From contig NZ_BBRK01000004.1 in the NCBI RefSeq assembly GCF_002090115.1, forward strand, positions 1,054,001 through 1,118,000: a stretch of 64,000 nt of DNA. The letters run 5' to 3'. The notes under the pieces were generated by a model. It was not told the origin of the DNA. It saw nothing but the letters and a program-made list of their open reading frames with translations, and made no database searches. The position numbers and the translations under genes were made by a program. Positions 58,601-64,000 of this stretch are shown here, piece after piece. Position 1 is the stretch's first letter; each line of letters opens with the position of its first letter. Source of the stretch: Demequina sp. NBRC 110054. Its GTDB lineage: Bacteria > Actinomycetota > Actinomycetes > Actinomycetales > Demequinaceae.

Positions 58601-58805
58601 CGCGCAGGTACATGCCGGACAGGTCGACGTCCTCAGCGCCGTAGTTGTACAGCTCGACCCAGTCCTCAGGGTCGCCCTTGGAGTCGACCTCGTTGATCGC
58701 GACGGTCGGGAGCGCGACGTCCGCCGCTGCTGGCAGCGCGACGAGCGTCCCTCCGAGTCCCATCGCGGCCGCGGCGGTGGCCGCGGCGATGCGTCCCATG
58801 CGCAT
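55617..58805 (-). CDS. Cell-wall-anchored lamin-tail-domain protein
   Basis: A 1062-residue secreted protein. Signal peptide MGRIAAATAAAAMGLGGTLV ... ALPAAADVA. Then four lamin-tail (LTD) domains to about residue 590, each beginning with an INEVES/INEIES/VNEVESSD-type strand (DWVELYN, DWIELINTSD, DWVEVINLTG, DWVELTNIGS) and ending in GRCPDGTG then TPGT.N.C. About 600-905 is a propeller-like domain (GTLWAVQNGDGLLYHLAVDG, EDVVYVSTERNNDASSVSRP, GALWVVCDEACDGRIALYTI). An Asp/Ser/Gly linker and an Ig-like domain (GETITIQVGDDDEYAGEEVS) follow. The end is LAATG, a helix (ALGALLALAGVGVLIA) and RRRL: a class E (LAxTG) sortase signal. GAAGGGG precedes ATG 58805. Phosphodiesterase or adhesin roles are guesses. 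Confidence 0.88.
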   Translation of the reverse strand: MRMGRIAAATAAAAMGLGGTLVALPAAADVALPTVAINEVDSKGDPEDWVELYNYGAEDVDLSGMYLRDDKDDDEDHLQFAEGTTLAAGAYLLLDKDDFLFGIGSDDTIRLFATDDETLVDSYALTGNPDDTANAWGRCPDGTGDWAELPETPGTANSCDEEAATVEDSLVINEIESDGDDSVLAGEDWIELINTSDEDLDVNGVIVMDGKTEDAEEDAFTITGLEPIPAGGFVVLTKYDDDTETGDFDFGLGKGDTVQLFSAGTALAEIASGAATPFETWTWPEGNHAAVTYGRCPDGTGEFHDTVSPTPGTANDCDGATLVEASGEPDDYSGDLAINEVESNGDDTDWVEVINLTGSPIDISGWSIKDNDDSRTDVVPDGTVVPAYGIVVIDQQSATYPEGFDFGLGDGDTFRLYDLSGELAAKATWDAHASVTWGRCPDGTGDWTDTTVSTQGEPNDCSVPIRVNEVESSDDADGPDWVELTNIGSTTVDLAGLVLTDDDTADHRYTFTEGSLAPGEFLVVDKDTFDFGLGGGDEVHLFDTDGTTELDSYAWTEHAATTYGRCPDGTGEFETTLAPTPGDQNSCEGIVNSSPWPGGEDVSVLDGADDFTGDMSGIDYAASGTDEPGTLWAVQNGDGLLYHLAVDGAILDQWTLRYGDGTGVVDAEGVTVTDEEDVVYVSTERNNDASSVSRPSVLRYDVTGSGTLSATDEWNLASLLPTLSANGGLEGVTWIPDAWLVDEGFVDESTGLAYDPADYADHGNGLFVVGVETTAAAYVVALMDDGSSVLIATISTESVSFDLVADVQFSGAGALWVVCDEACDGRIALYTIEDGAFTVQALYDNPAGMDDGIANEGFAIGDSTVCVDGSVPTYYADDADTDDYSLRTGTLPCVGNVGTALDSADVSDDDGTEDGSDDGASDDGSGDGSEGESGTAGSGSGISAPSSATQGETITIQVGDDDEYAGEEVSAEIHSDVVDLGTLTVAADGTIQVTIPSDIAVGTHTLYVYDAEGELIGSADITITSAALAATGGDATGLALGALLALAGVGVLIARRRLPLAG

Positions 58806-58945
58806 GTGTGCATCCCCTTCATCGGTGGGAGGCGCACACGCCGCGCGCCTCGAGTGCAGACGAGGGGGAACGTATCGAGGCCAGCGGAACTTCAGGTGAC
58901 GGCCAGATGGCTATCCGGTGACGGCGCTCACCATTGCTTCACCAG

Positions 58946-58956
58946 GGACGATGCGG
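58946..58956. repeat. Dispersed motif copy, GGACGATGCGG
   Basis: CACCAGGGACGATGCGG, the full extended form, in the 261-bp gap between the lamin-tail and GH31 genes. Apart from this and the terminator at 59020-59053 I see nothing in the gap. Confidence 0.8.
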
Positions 58957-59019
58957 CGGCGGGCTCGGTGTCGTGCGCGGGTGCCCCAGGCGCCGGGGAG
59001 ACGAAGACGGGTCCGACGC

Positions 59020-59053
59020 GAAGGAGCCCCCGCCATCCGGCGGGGGCTCCTTC
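59020..59053 (-). terminator. Terminator of the GH31 operon
   Basis: GAAGGAGCCCCCGCC and GGCGGGGGCTCCTTC form a perfect 15-bp stem around four bases, 14 bases beyond the alpha-xylosidase stop. Confidence 0.88.
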
Positions 59054-59066
59054 GCTCAGACGGGGG

Positions 59067-61337
59067 TCAGATGACCCTCACCGTGTACTCGCGTCCCGAT
59101 GCGGACACCGCGGTGGCGACGTCGCCGCGCACGGTCACGGTGACCGTGTCGGTCTCGCCGTCGGCGCCCTCGAGGACGATGCTGCGGTCGCCGTCGGCGC
59201 CCGGGTAGACCTCGAGCTCGACCTCGGTGAGGAAGTCGTAGTCCGGGCGGTCCGTGCGGGTGCCGCGCGGGAGCACCGCGCCCTCGCGGACGTACAGCGG
59301 CATCGACTCGAAGCCGTGGTTCTCGCTGACCCAGCGGCCGCCGGCCACCTTCTCGCCGGTGAGCAGGGACGTCCACGTGCCCTCGGGCAGGTAGAACGTC
59401 ACGTCGCCGGTCGCAGTGAACACCGGCGCGACGAGGAGGTCGTCGCCCAGCATGTACTGGCGGTCCAGGTGCTGCGTCGCGGGGTCGCCGGGGAACGCCA
59501 TGAACATCGGCCGCATCATCGGCAGGCCCGACTCCGCGGTCTGCGCCGACGTGCGGAACAGGTACGGCATGAGCGACAGCTTGAGCTTCGTGAACGTGCG
59601 CGCGACGTCGACGGCCTCGTCGTCGAACGCCCACGGGACCCTGTAGCTCGAGGACCCGTGCAGTCGCGAGTGGCTCGACATGAGGCCGAAGGCCAGCCAG
59701 CGCTTGAACACGCCCGCGTCGGGGGTGCCCTCGAAGCCGCCGATGTCGTGGCTCCAGTAGCCGAAGCCCGAGGACAGCAGCGACAGGCCGCCGCGCAGCG
59801 ACTCCGCCATCGACACGTAGGACGACGAGTTGTCGCCGCCCCAGTGCACGGGCATCGTCTGGCCGCCCGCGGTCGCGGAGCGTGCGAACAGCACGGCCTC
59901 GCCCTCGCCCTTGACCTCCTTGAGAACCTCGAACACCGCCTCGTTGTACAGCTGCGTGTAGAGGTTGTGCATCGTCATCGGGTCGGTGCCGTCGTGCCAC
60001 ACGACGTCGGTCGGGATGCGCTCGCCGAAGTCCGTCTTGATCGCGTCGACACCCTGCTCGACGAGGCCCCGGATGAAGTCCTGGAACCACACCTTGGCCT
60101 CGGGGTTCGTGAAGTCGACGAGCGCCATCCCCGCCTGCCACTGGTCCCACTGCCACACGGTGCCGTCGGGGCGCTTCACGAGGTAGCCGCGCTCGACGCC
60201 CTCCTTGAACATCTTGCCGCGCTGCGCGATGTACGGGTTGATCCAGGCCGAGACGTGCAGGCCCTTGTCCTCGTGCATGCGCTTGAGCATGAGCTCGGGG
60301 TCGGGGAACGTGCGCTCGTCCCAGACACCATCGGTCCAGTTGAACTCGCGCATCCAGAAGCAGTCGTAGTGGAACACGGACAGCGGGATATCGCGCTCGG
60401 CCATGCCGTCGACGAAGCTCGTGACGGTCGCCTCGTCGTACTCCGTCGTGAACGACGTCGTGAGCCACAGGCCGAACGACCACGCGGGCACGCGCGGCGG
60501 GCGGCCGGTGAGCGCGGTGTAGCGGCGGATCACGTCGGCGGGCGTGGGGCCGGCGATGATGAAGTACTCGAGCGACTCTCCCGCGGTCGAGAACTGGACG
60601 CGCTCGACGGTCTCCGTGCCGACCTCGAAGCTCACGTGCTCGGGGTGGTTCACGAAGACGCCGTAGCCCTTCGAGGACAGGTAGAACGGGATGTTCTTGT
60701 AGGCCTGCTCCGAGCTCGTGCCGCCGTCGGCGTTCCACATGTCGACGCTCTGGCCGTTCTTCACGAACGCGCCGAAGCGCTCGCCGAGGCCGTAGATCGT
60801 CTCCGCGACGTCGAGGTCGAGCTGCTCATGCACGTACGTGCGCGCCGGCGCCATGCCGTCCTCGGTGTAGCCGGTGACGCCCGCGGGCTCCGCGGTGACC
60901 GTCGACTCCTTGCCGAGCTCGACGTAGCCGATCGACTTGTGGCCCGAGCCCGTGACCCGCACCCCGTCCACCTCGAAGTCGAGCTGCCACGGCGCGCCCT
61001 TGGTGACCCGCGCGGTCAGCGGGCCCGAGACCAGGGAGCCTCCCGCATCGTCCGTGTGCACCGTGCCCGTGCCCTCGACCGCGCCCGGCAGCGCGAAGCC
61101 GGGGGACCGGTGCGCGCCCTGGTGGTGGTCGATGCGGACCCGGACGATGCCCTCGAGGGGCGACGACAGCGTGACCGTGAGCATCGGCAGGTTGAGCACG
61201 TCGCCGCGCCCGACGATGCGCTTGGTCGGGGCGTAGGCCTCGAGGGTCGCGCCGTCGGCCCAGACGTCGTAGGCCTCCTGGCCGTAGTGCGCGGTGACGC
61301 CGGGTCGCCGCATCCAGAATCCGTCGGTGAACTTCAC
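59067..61337 (-). CDS. yicI: Alpha-xylosidase, glycoside hydrolase family 31 (YicI-like)
   Basis: A 756-residue GH31 enzyme releasing alpha-xylosyl units from non-reducing ends, for example from isoprimeverose or xyloglucan oligosaccharides. N-terminal beta domain (KFTDGFWMRRPGVTAHYGQE is YicI-like), then YGLGERFGAFVKNGQSVDMW, PAWSFGLWLTTSFTTEYDEA, VFHYDCFWMREFNWTDGVWD, the nucleophile in DAIKTDFGERIPTDV, acid/base Asp in HWGGDNSSSYVSMAESLRGG, YWSHDIGGFEGTPDAGVFKR. C-terminal beta domains. GTG 61337 with GGAGCAG upstream overlaps the permease stop (GTGA). No signal peptide: a cytoplasmic enzyme fed by the adjoining ABC transporter. A dispersed-motif copy (61043) is read Asp-Asp-Ala. Confidence 0.95.
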   Translation of the reverse strand: MKFTDGFWMRRPGVTAHYGQEAYDVWADGATLEAYAPTKRIVGRGDVLNLPMLTVTLSSPLEGIVRVRIDHHQGAHRSPGFALPGAVEGTGTVHTDDAGGSLVSGPLTARVTKGAPWQLDFEVDGVRVTGSGHKSIGYVELGKESTVTAEPAGVTGYTEDGMAPARTYVHEQLDLDVAETIYGLGERFGAFVKNGQSVDMWNADGGTSSEQAYKNIPFYLSSKGYGVFVNHPEHVSFEVGTETVERVQFSTAGESLEYFIIAGPTPADVIRRYTALTGRPPRVPAWSFGLWLTTSFTTEYDEATVTSFVDGMAERDIPLSVFHYDCFWMREFNWTDGVWDERTFPDPELMLKRMHEDKGLHVSAWINPYIAQRGKMFKEGVERGYLVKRPDGTVWQWDQWQAGMALVDFTNPEAKVWFQDFIRGLVEQGVDAIKTDFGERIPTDVVWHDGTDPMTMHNLYTQLYNEAVFEVLKEVKGEGEAVLFARSATAGGQTMPVHWGGDNSSSYVSMAESLRGGLSLLSSGFGYWSHDIGGFEGTPDAGVFKRWLAFGLMSSHSRLHGSSSYRVPWAFDDEAVDVARTFTKLKLSLMPYLFRTSAQTAESGLPMMRPMFMAFPGDPATQHLDRQYMLGDDLLVAPVFTATGDVTFYLPEGTWTSLLTGEKVAGGRWVSENHGFESMPLYVREGAVLPRGTRTDRPDYDFLTEVELEVYPGADGDRSIVLEGADGETDTVTVTVRGDVATAVSASGREYTVRVI

Positions 61338-62230
61338 TTCACTGCTCCTGCCGTGATGCCGCGCGTGAGGGTGCGCTGGAAGATGAGGAAGAAGATGATC
61401 GTCGGGATGATGCTGATGAGCGTGCCCGCGATCAGGGTGGTGGTGTCCGTCTGACGCTCGCCGTTCAGCTGCTCGAGCAGCAGCGGCACCGTGAGCGAGT
61501 CGGACGTGTTGAGGAAGGCCAGCGGCAGCAGGAACTCGTTCCACGTCCAGATGAAGAAGAACACCATGAGGACGGACAGCGTCGGCCGGATGATCGGCAC
61601 GATCACCGAGCGGAGGATCTTGGCGCGGCTCGCGCCGTCGACGGCCGCGGCCTCGAGGATCTCCTTGGGGAACGTGCCCAGCAGGCTCGACAGCAGGTAG
61701 GTGCCGAACGCCGCCTGGATCACCGTGAAGGTGATGATGACGGACCACGGGTTGGACAGCAGGCCCAGGTCGTCGTAGAGGTTGAACAGCGGGTCGAACA
61801 GCATCTCCTGGGGGATGAGGTTCGCCATGAGGAACACGAGCACGATCCAGGTGCGGCCCTTCACGCGGCCGATGCCGATCGCGAACGAGTTCAGCACCGA
61901 CAGGATGACGGCGAGGATCGCGACCATCGTGGAGATGAAGATCGAGTTCCACAGCGCGCGCGGGAAGTTCTGTCCCTCCCAGAACGCCTGGATGCCGGTG
62001 AAGTCGAGCGCCTCGGGGAAGTCCAGCGGGCTCGAGTTCGCGTAGTCCGAGGGGGACTTGAACGCGTTGAGCAGCAGCAGGAGCATCGGGAAGACGATCA
62101 GCGCGGCGCCGAACACCGCGAGGATCATGAGGATCCACTCGGCGGGGGTACGCGGCCGGGACTTGTTGTTGCCCTTCTCGGGGGCGGCAGGCGTCTTGGT
62201 CCTGCCGGACGATGCGGTCGTGGTGGTCAT
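61334..62230 (-). CDS. Sugar ABC transporter permease (MalG type)
   Basis: A 298-residue permease with six helices (WILMILAVFGAALIVFPMLL first) and the coupling loop EILEAAAVDGASRAKILRSV (EAA motif) before IVPIIRPTLSVLMVFFFIWT. The end TRGITAGAVKG-like (TLTRGITAGAVK) is typical of MalG/LacG. The hydrophilic N-terminus TTTTASSGRTKTPAAPEKGN contains a dispersed-motif copy (62207-62217) read Ala-Ser-Ser. It pairs with the next permease and overlaps the GH31 gene. Confidence 0.96.
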   Translation of the reverse strand: MTTTTASSGRTKTPAAPEKGNNKSRPRTPAEWILMILAVFGAALIVFPMLLLLLNAFKSPSDYANSSPLDFPEALDFTGIQAFWEGQNFPRALWNSIFISTMVAILAVILSVLNSFAIGIGRVKGRTWIVLVFLMANLIPQEMLFDPLFNLYDDLGLLSNPWSVIITFTVIQAAFGTYLLSSLLGTFPKEILEAAAVDGASRAKILRSVIVPIIRPTLSVLMVFFFIWTWNEFLLPLAFLNTSDSLTVPLLLEQLNGERQTDTTTLIAGTLISIIPTIIFFLIFQRTLTRGITAGAVK

Positions 62231-62234
62231 GACG

Positions 62235-63212
62235 TCACGCCTCCTTCTTCTCGGCGGCGTTCTGCACGCGGATGAAGATCACCGCGACCACGAACACGAC
62301 GATGGTGATGGCCGACGCGATCGTCGCCGCGTAGCCCTTGTCGGTGCCGTTGATGAACTCGTTGTACGCGTAGAACGAGGGCACGTAGGTGGACTTGTTC
62401 GGTCCGCCGGCCGTGAGGATGAAGACCGGTGCGAAGACCTTGAGCGCCGCGATCGTCGTGGTCAGCGAGACCACGAACACCTCGGGCCGGATCATCGGCA
62501 GCGTGATCGCGCGGAAGCGCTGGAACCAGTTGGCGCCGTCGAGCTCCGCGGCCTCGTACAGCTGCGGCTCGACGCGGCCCAGGGCCGCCATGAAGATCAC
62601 GACGGGGTAGCCGATCTGGATCCAGATCATGAGGACCATGACCGAGCCCATCGCGGTGCCGTACGAGCCGCCCAGCCAGTTGATCGTGACCTCGTTGCCC
62701 GTGATGGCGGAGAGGAACTGGTTGAGCACGCCCGTCTCGTTCGGCTTGAGGATCCAGCTGAACATCACACCGGCGACGGCGATCGGGAGGATCTGCGGCA
62801 GGTAGTAGGTGGCGCGCAGGAAGCTCGACAGCTTGCCGCTGAAGCGGCGGCCGACCACGTCGAAGAGCAGCGCCGAGATCACCAGGCCGAGCAGCGTCGG
62901 CACGATCACCATGGCGATGATCACGAGGAAGATGTTCTGGAACGACTGGAGGAACTCCTCGTCGCCGAACAGGGCGATCCAGTTCTCCAGGCCCGCGAAG
63001 CTCTCCTCGGCGCGGCCTCCGCGCCAGTGGAAGAAGCTCAGGCGCAGGTTGCGGACGAGCGGGTAGAAGATGACGACGCCGACGGCGATCGCGCCGGGGA
63101 TGAAGTAGAGCCAGTAGCCGAGCTTGCTGCCCTGGCGCTCCGGGATCCGCGCGGGTTCCGCCGGGCGCTTCTTGGGGCGCTTCTCGCGCACAAGGGGGAG
63201 GGAGGAAGACAT
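62235..63212 (-). CDS. Sugar ABC transporter permease (MalF type)
   Basis: A 325-residue permease with six helices. A basic N-terminus (PLVREKRPKKRPAEPARIPE) precedes YWLYFIPGAIAVGVVIFYPL. The coupling loop is EPQLYEAAELDGANWFQRFR followed by AITLPMIRPEVFVVSLTTTI; other helices include FLVIIAMVIVPTLLGLVISA and VMVLMIWIQIGYPVVIFMAA. Forms the membrane channel with the MalG-type partner. Carbohydrate uptake family 1; substrate probably xylosyl-oligosaccharides, by context. No ATPase gene is in the cluster, so a shared MsiK-like ATPase elsewhere is likely. Confidence 0.96.
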   Translation of the reverse strand: MSSSLPLVREKRPKKRPAEPARIPERQGSKLGYWLYFIPGAIAVGVVIFYPLVRNLRLSFFHWRGGRAEESFAGLENWIALFGDEEFLQSFQNIFLVIIAMVIVPTLLGLVISALLFDVVGRRFSGKLSSFLRATYYLPQILPIAVAGVMFSWILKPNETGVLNQFLSAITGNEVTINWLGGSYGTAMGSVMVLMIWIQIGYPVVIFMAALGRVEPQLYEAAELDGANWFQRFRAITLPMIRPEVFVVSLTTTIAALKVFAPVFILTAGGPNKSTYVPSFYAYNEFINGTDKGYAATIASAITIVVFVVAVIFIRVQNAAEKKEA

Positions 63213-63228
63213 AGGGGGGTCCGTCTCT

Positions 63229-63262
63229 GGCGGGGGCCGGGCCTGTCGACCCGACCCCCGCC
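63229..63262 (-). terminator. Intercistronic hairpin between binding protein and permease genes
   Basis: GGCGGGGG-C-CGGG / CCCG-A-CCCCCGCC with a short loop, in the 63-bp gap after the binding-protein stop. Such hairpins commonly stabilise the binding-protein mRNA or partly stop transcription. Confidence 0.65.
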
Positions 63263-63275
63263 GTCAGAGGGGTGG

Positions 63276-64000
63276 TTATCGGACGGTGGAGACGTAGTCC
63301 TCGTAGTAGGACTCGAGCTGCGCCGCCGCGGAGTCGGCGTCGTAGTCGCCGTTCACGAGGCCCTGCATGACCGAGTTGAGGTCGCCGTAGAAGTCAGGCG
63401 TCGGCCAGTCGGGGTAGAACGACAGGCCGTCGCGCTCGTTGACCTCGTTGAAGACCTCGATCAGCTTCTGCGCGTCCTCGTCCGTGATGTCGGAGGTGTC
63501 GGCCGCGACCGGCAGGCCGCCGGACTCTCCCAGCAGCGCCTGGACCTCGGGGCGCATCGTGATGTCGATGAAGATCTGAGCGAGCTCAGGCTGCTTCGAC
63601 TCGACCGGGATCACCCAGATGTTTCCACCCGAACCGGGGGTGAGGGTGGTCTCGGGGAAGTTCGCGATCGTGAACTCGAAGTCCGTGACGTCGGACAGCA
63701 TGCGTCCGTACCACCACGAGCCCGAGTAGAAGATCGGCGAGTCGCCGTTGATGAACTGCAGGCCGGCGTCCTCGGCGGTCATACCGGTGACCTCGGAGGA
63801 GATGTAGCCCTTGTCGAGCCAGTCGACGAGCGTGGTGTTCGCGGTGGTGACCTCGGTGCCGGTCCAGTCGACGACGTCCGTGTACAGCTGGTACGCGTTG
63901 ACCCAGTCGCGGTCAGCCTCGCTCAGCGCGAGCTGGTACCAGAGCTGGCCCATCGGGTACTCCTGAGCCGACGTGGTCATCGGGGTGACCCCGGCGTCCA
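63276..64000 (-). CDS. Sugar ABC transporter solute-binding protein (partial)
   Basis: The C-terminal about 241 residues of a family 1 solute-binding protein; the frame is open through 64000, so the N-terminus, signal peptide and lipobox lie outside the window. Seen: PMGQLWYQLALSEADRDWVN, DWLDKGYISSEVTGMTAEDA, FINGDSPIFYSGSWWYGRML, IANFPETTLTPGSGGNIWVI, ALLGESGGLPVAADTSDITD, FYPDWPTPDFYGDLNSVMQG and the helical end SAAAQLESYYEDYVSTVR. It should capture the oligosaccharide for the two permeases encoded next; the GH31 enzyme suggests a xylose-substituted ligand. Confidence 0.93.
   Translation of the reverse strand, partial: DAGVTPMTTSAQEYPMGQLWYQLALSEADRDWVNAYQLYTDVVDWTGTEVTTANTTLVDWLDKGYISSEVTGMTAEDAGLQFINGDSPIFYSGSWWYGRMLSDVTDFEFTIANFPETTLTPGSGGNIWVIPVESKQPELAQIFIDITMRPEVQALLGESGGLPVAADTSDITDEDAQKLIEVFNEVNERDGLSFYPDWPTPDFYGDLNSVMQGLVNGDYDADSAAAQLESYYEDYVSTVR

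Noticed and set aside
55551..61454. A 1967-codon open frame on the plus strand
   Set aside because: It runs antisense to the lamin-tail, GH31 and permease genes, has Arg/Val/His-rich composition typical of shadow frames in GC-rich DNA, and shows no domain.
63285..63980. Complete solute-binding protein beginning at ATG 63980
   Set aside because: The frame is open to the window edge and the visible part lacks a signal peptide and N-terminal lobe, so this ATG is internal.

Overview
The window is very GC-rich DNA (roughly 72% by eye) with densely packed genes. Many genes have a TANNNT box 6-7 nt before the start codon (leaderless), and others have AGGAGG-type ribosome sites. Together with a conservon (kinase / roadblock / DUF742 / GTPase), a Septum_form lipoprotein, an ECF42-type sigma factor beside a DGPF/YCII protein, and an LAATG wall-anchor signal, this points to an actinomycete, probably order Micrococcales. 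The genus is not decided. It reads as ordinary chromosome: I see no phage, IS element, integrase or CRISPR array.

Layout. 1-3.9 kb: conservon, its kinase entering from outside the window. 4-5.7 kb: a PIN-domain gene running into tRNA-Ser(UGA), tRNA-Ser(GCU), a TetR gene and tRNA-Arg(ACG). 5.7-11 kb: a lipase-like hydrolase, a NarL-type two-component operon with an extra kinase-like membrane protein, and an LRV-repeat protein. 11-13.7 kb: exonuclease III, an SDR, pyrE. 13.9-18.5 kb: four DUF3137-like paralogues interleaved with LemA and a SHOCT membrane protein. 18.5-21.2 kb: purT, DUF2786, a TrmH-type methyltransferase. 21.3-27.1 kb (minus): five translationally coupled genes encoding a receiver/degenerate-GGDEF/glycosyltransferase-2 fusion, a histidine kinase, a CheY-like receiver, an HPt protein and an acyltransferase. 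This looks like a phosphorelay-controlled polysaccharide machine and is my main candidate for an undescribed system. 27.2-31.6 kb: YCII/ECF42 pair, fba, purA. 32-35.8 kb: FtsX-type ABC exporter with its TetR regulator. 35.9-42.6 kb: purD, purC, small lipoproteins, a UPF0126/TRIC-like channel, a Septum_form protein, purS, purQ and an ABM-ASCH fusion. 42.7-48 kb: LLM oxidoreductase, GNAT/P-loop fusion, a TIM-barrel/phosphotransferase fusion, Asp/Glu racemase. 48.1-51.9 kb: copper regulon (MerR regulator, HMA protein, copZ, copA) with two MerR-type operators. 51.8-55.5 kb: PrsW-like protease operon and metZ. 55.6-58.8 kb: a wall-anchored lamin-tail protein. 59-64 kb: GH31 alpha-xylosidase with a sugar ABC transporter whose binding protein leaves the window.

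Six of the genes are purine biosynthetic (purT, purA, purD, purC, purS, purQ), but they are scattered rather than in one operon.

Across everything lies a dispersed 10-mer, GGACGATGCG / CGCATCGTCC (extended CCGCATCGTCCCTGG). I count 31 hits at 30 sites in both orientations, in intergenic DNA and in genes, read mainly as Asp-Asp-Ala or Ala-Ser-Ser. A rough base-composition estimate is below one. A second layer of short intergenic repeats with nested inverted arms sits at 12.9, 31.6 and 42.6 kb, and a related direct-repeat family at 49.4 and 55.5 kb.
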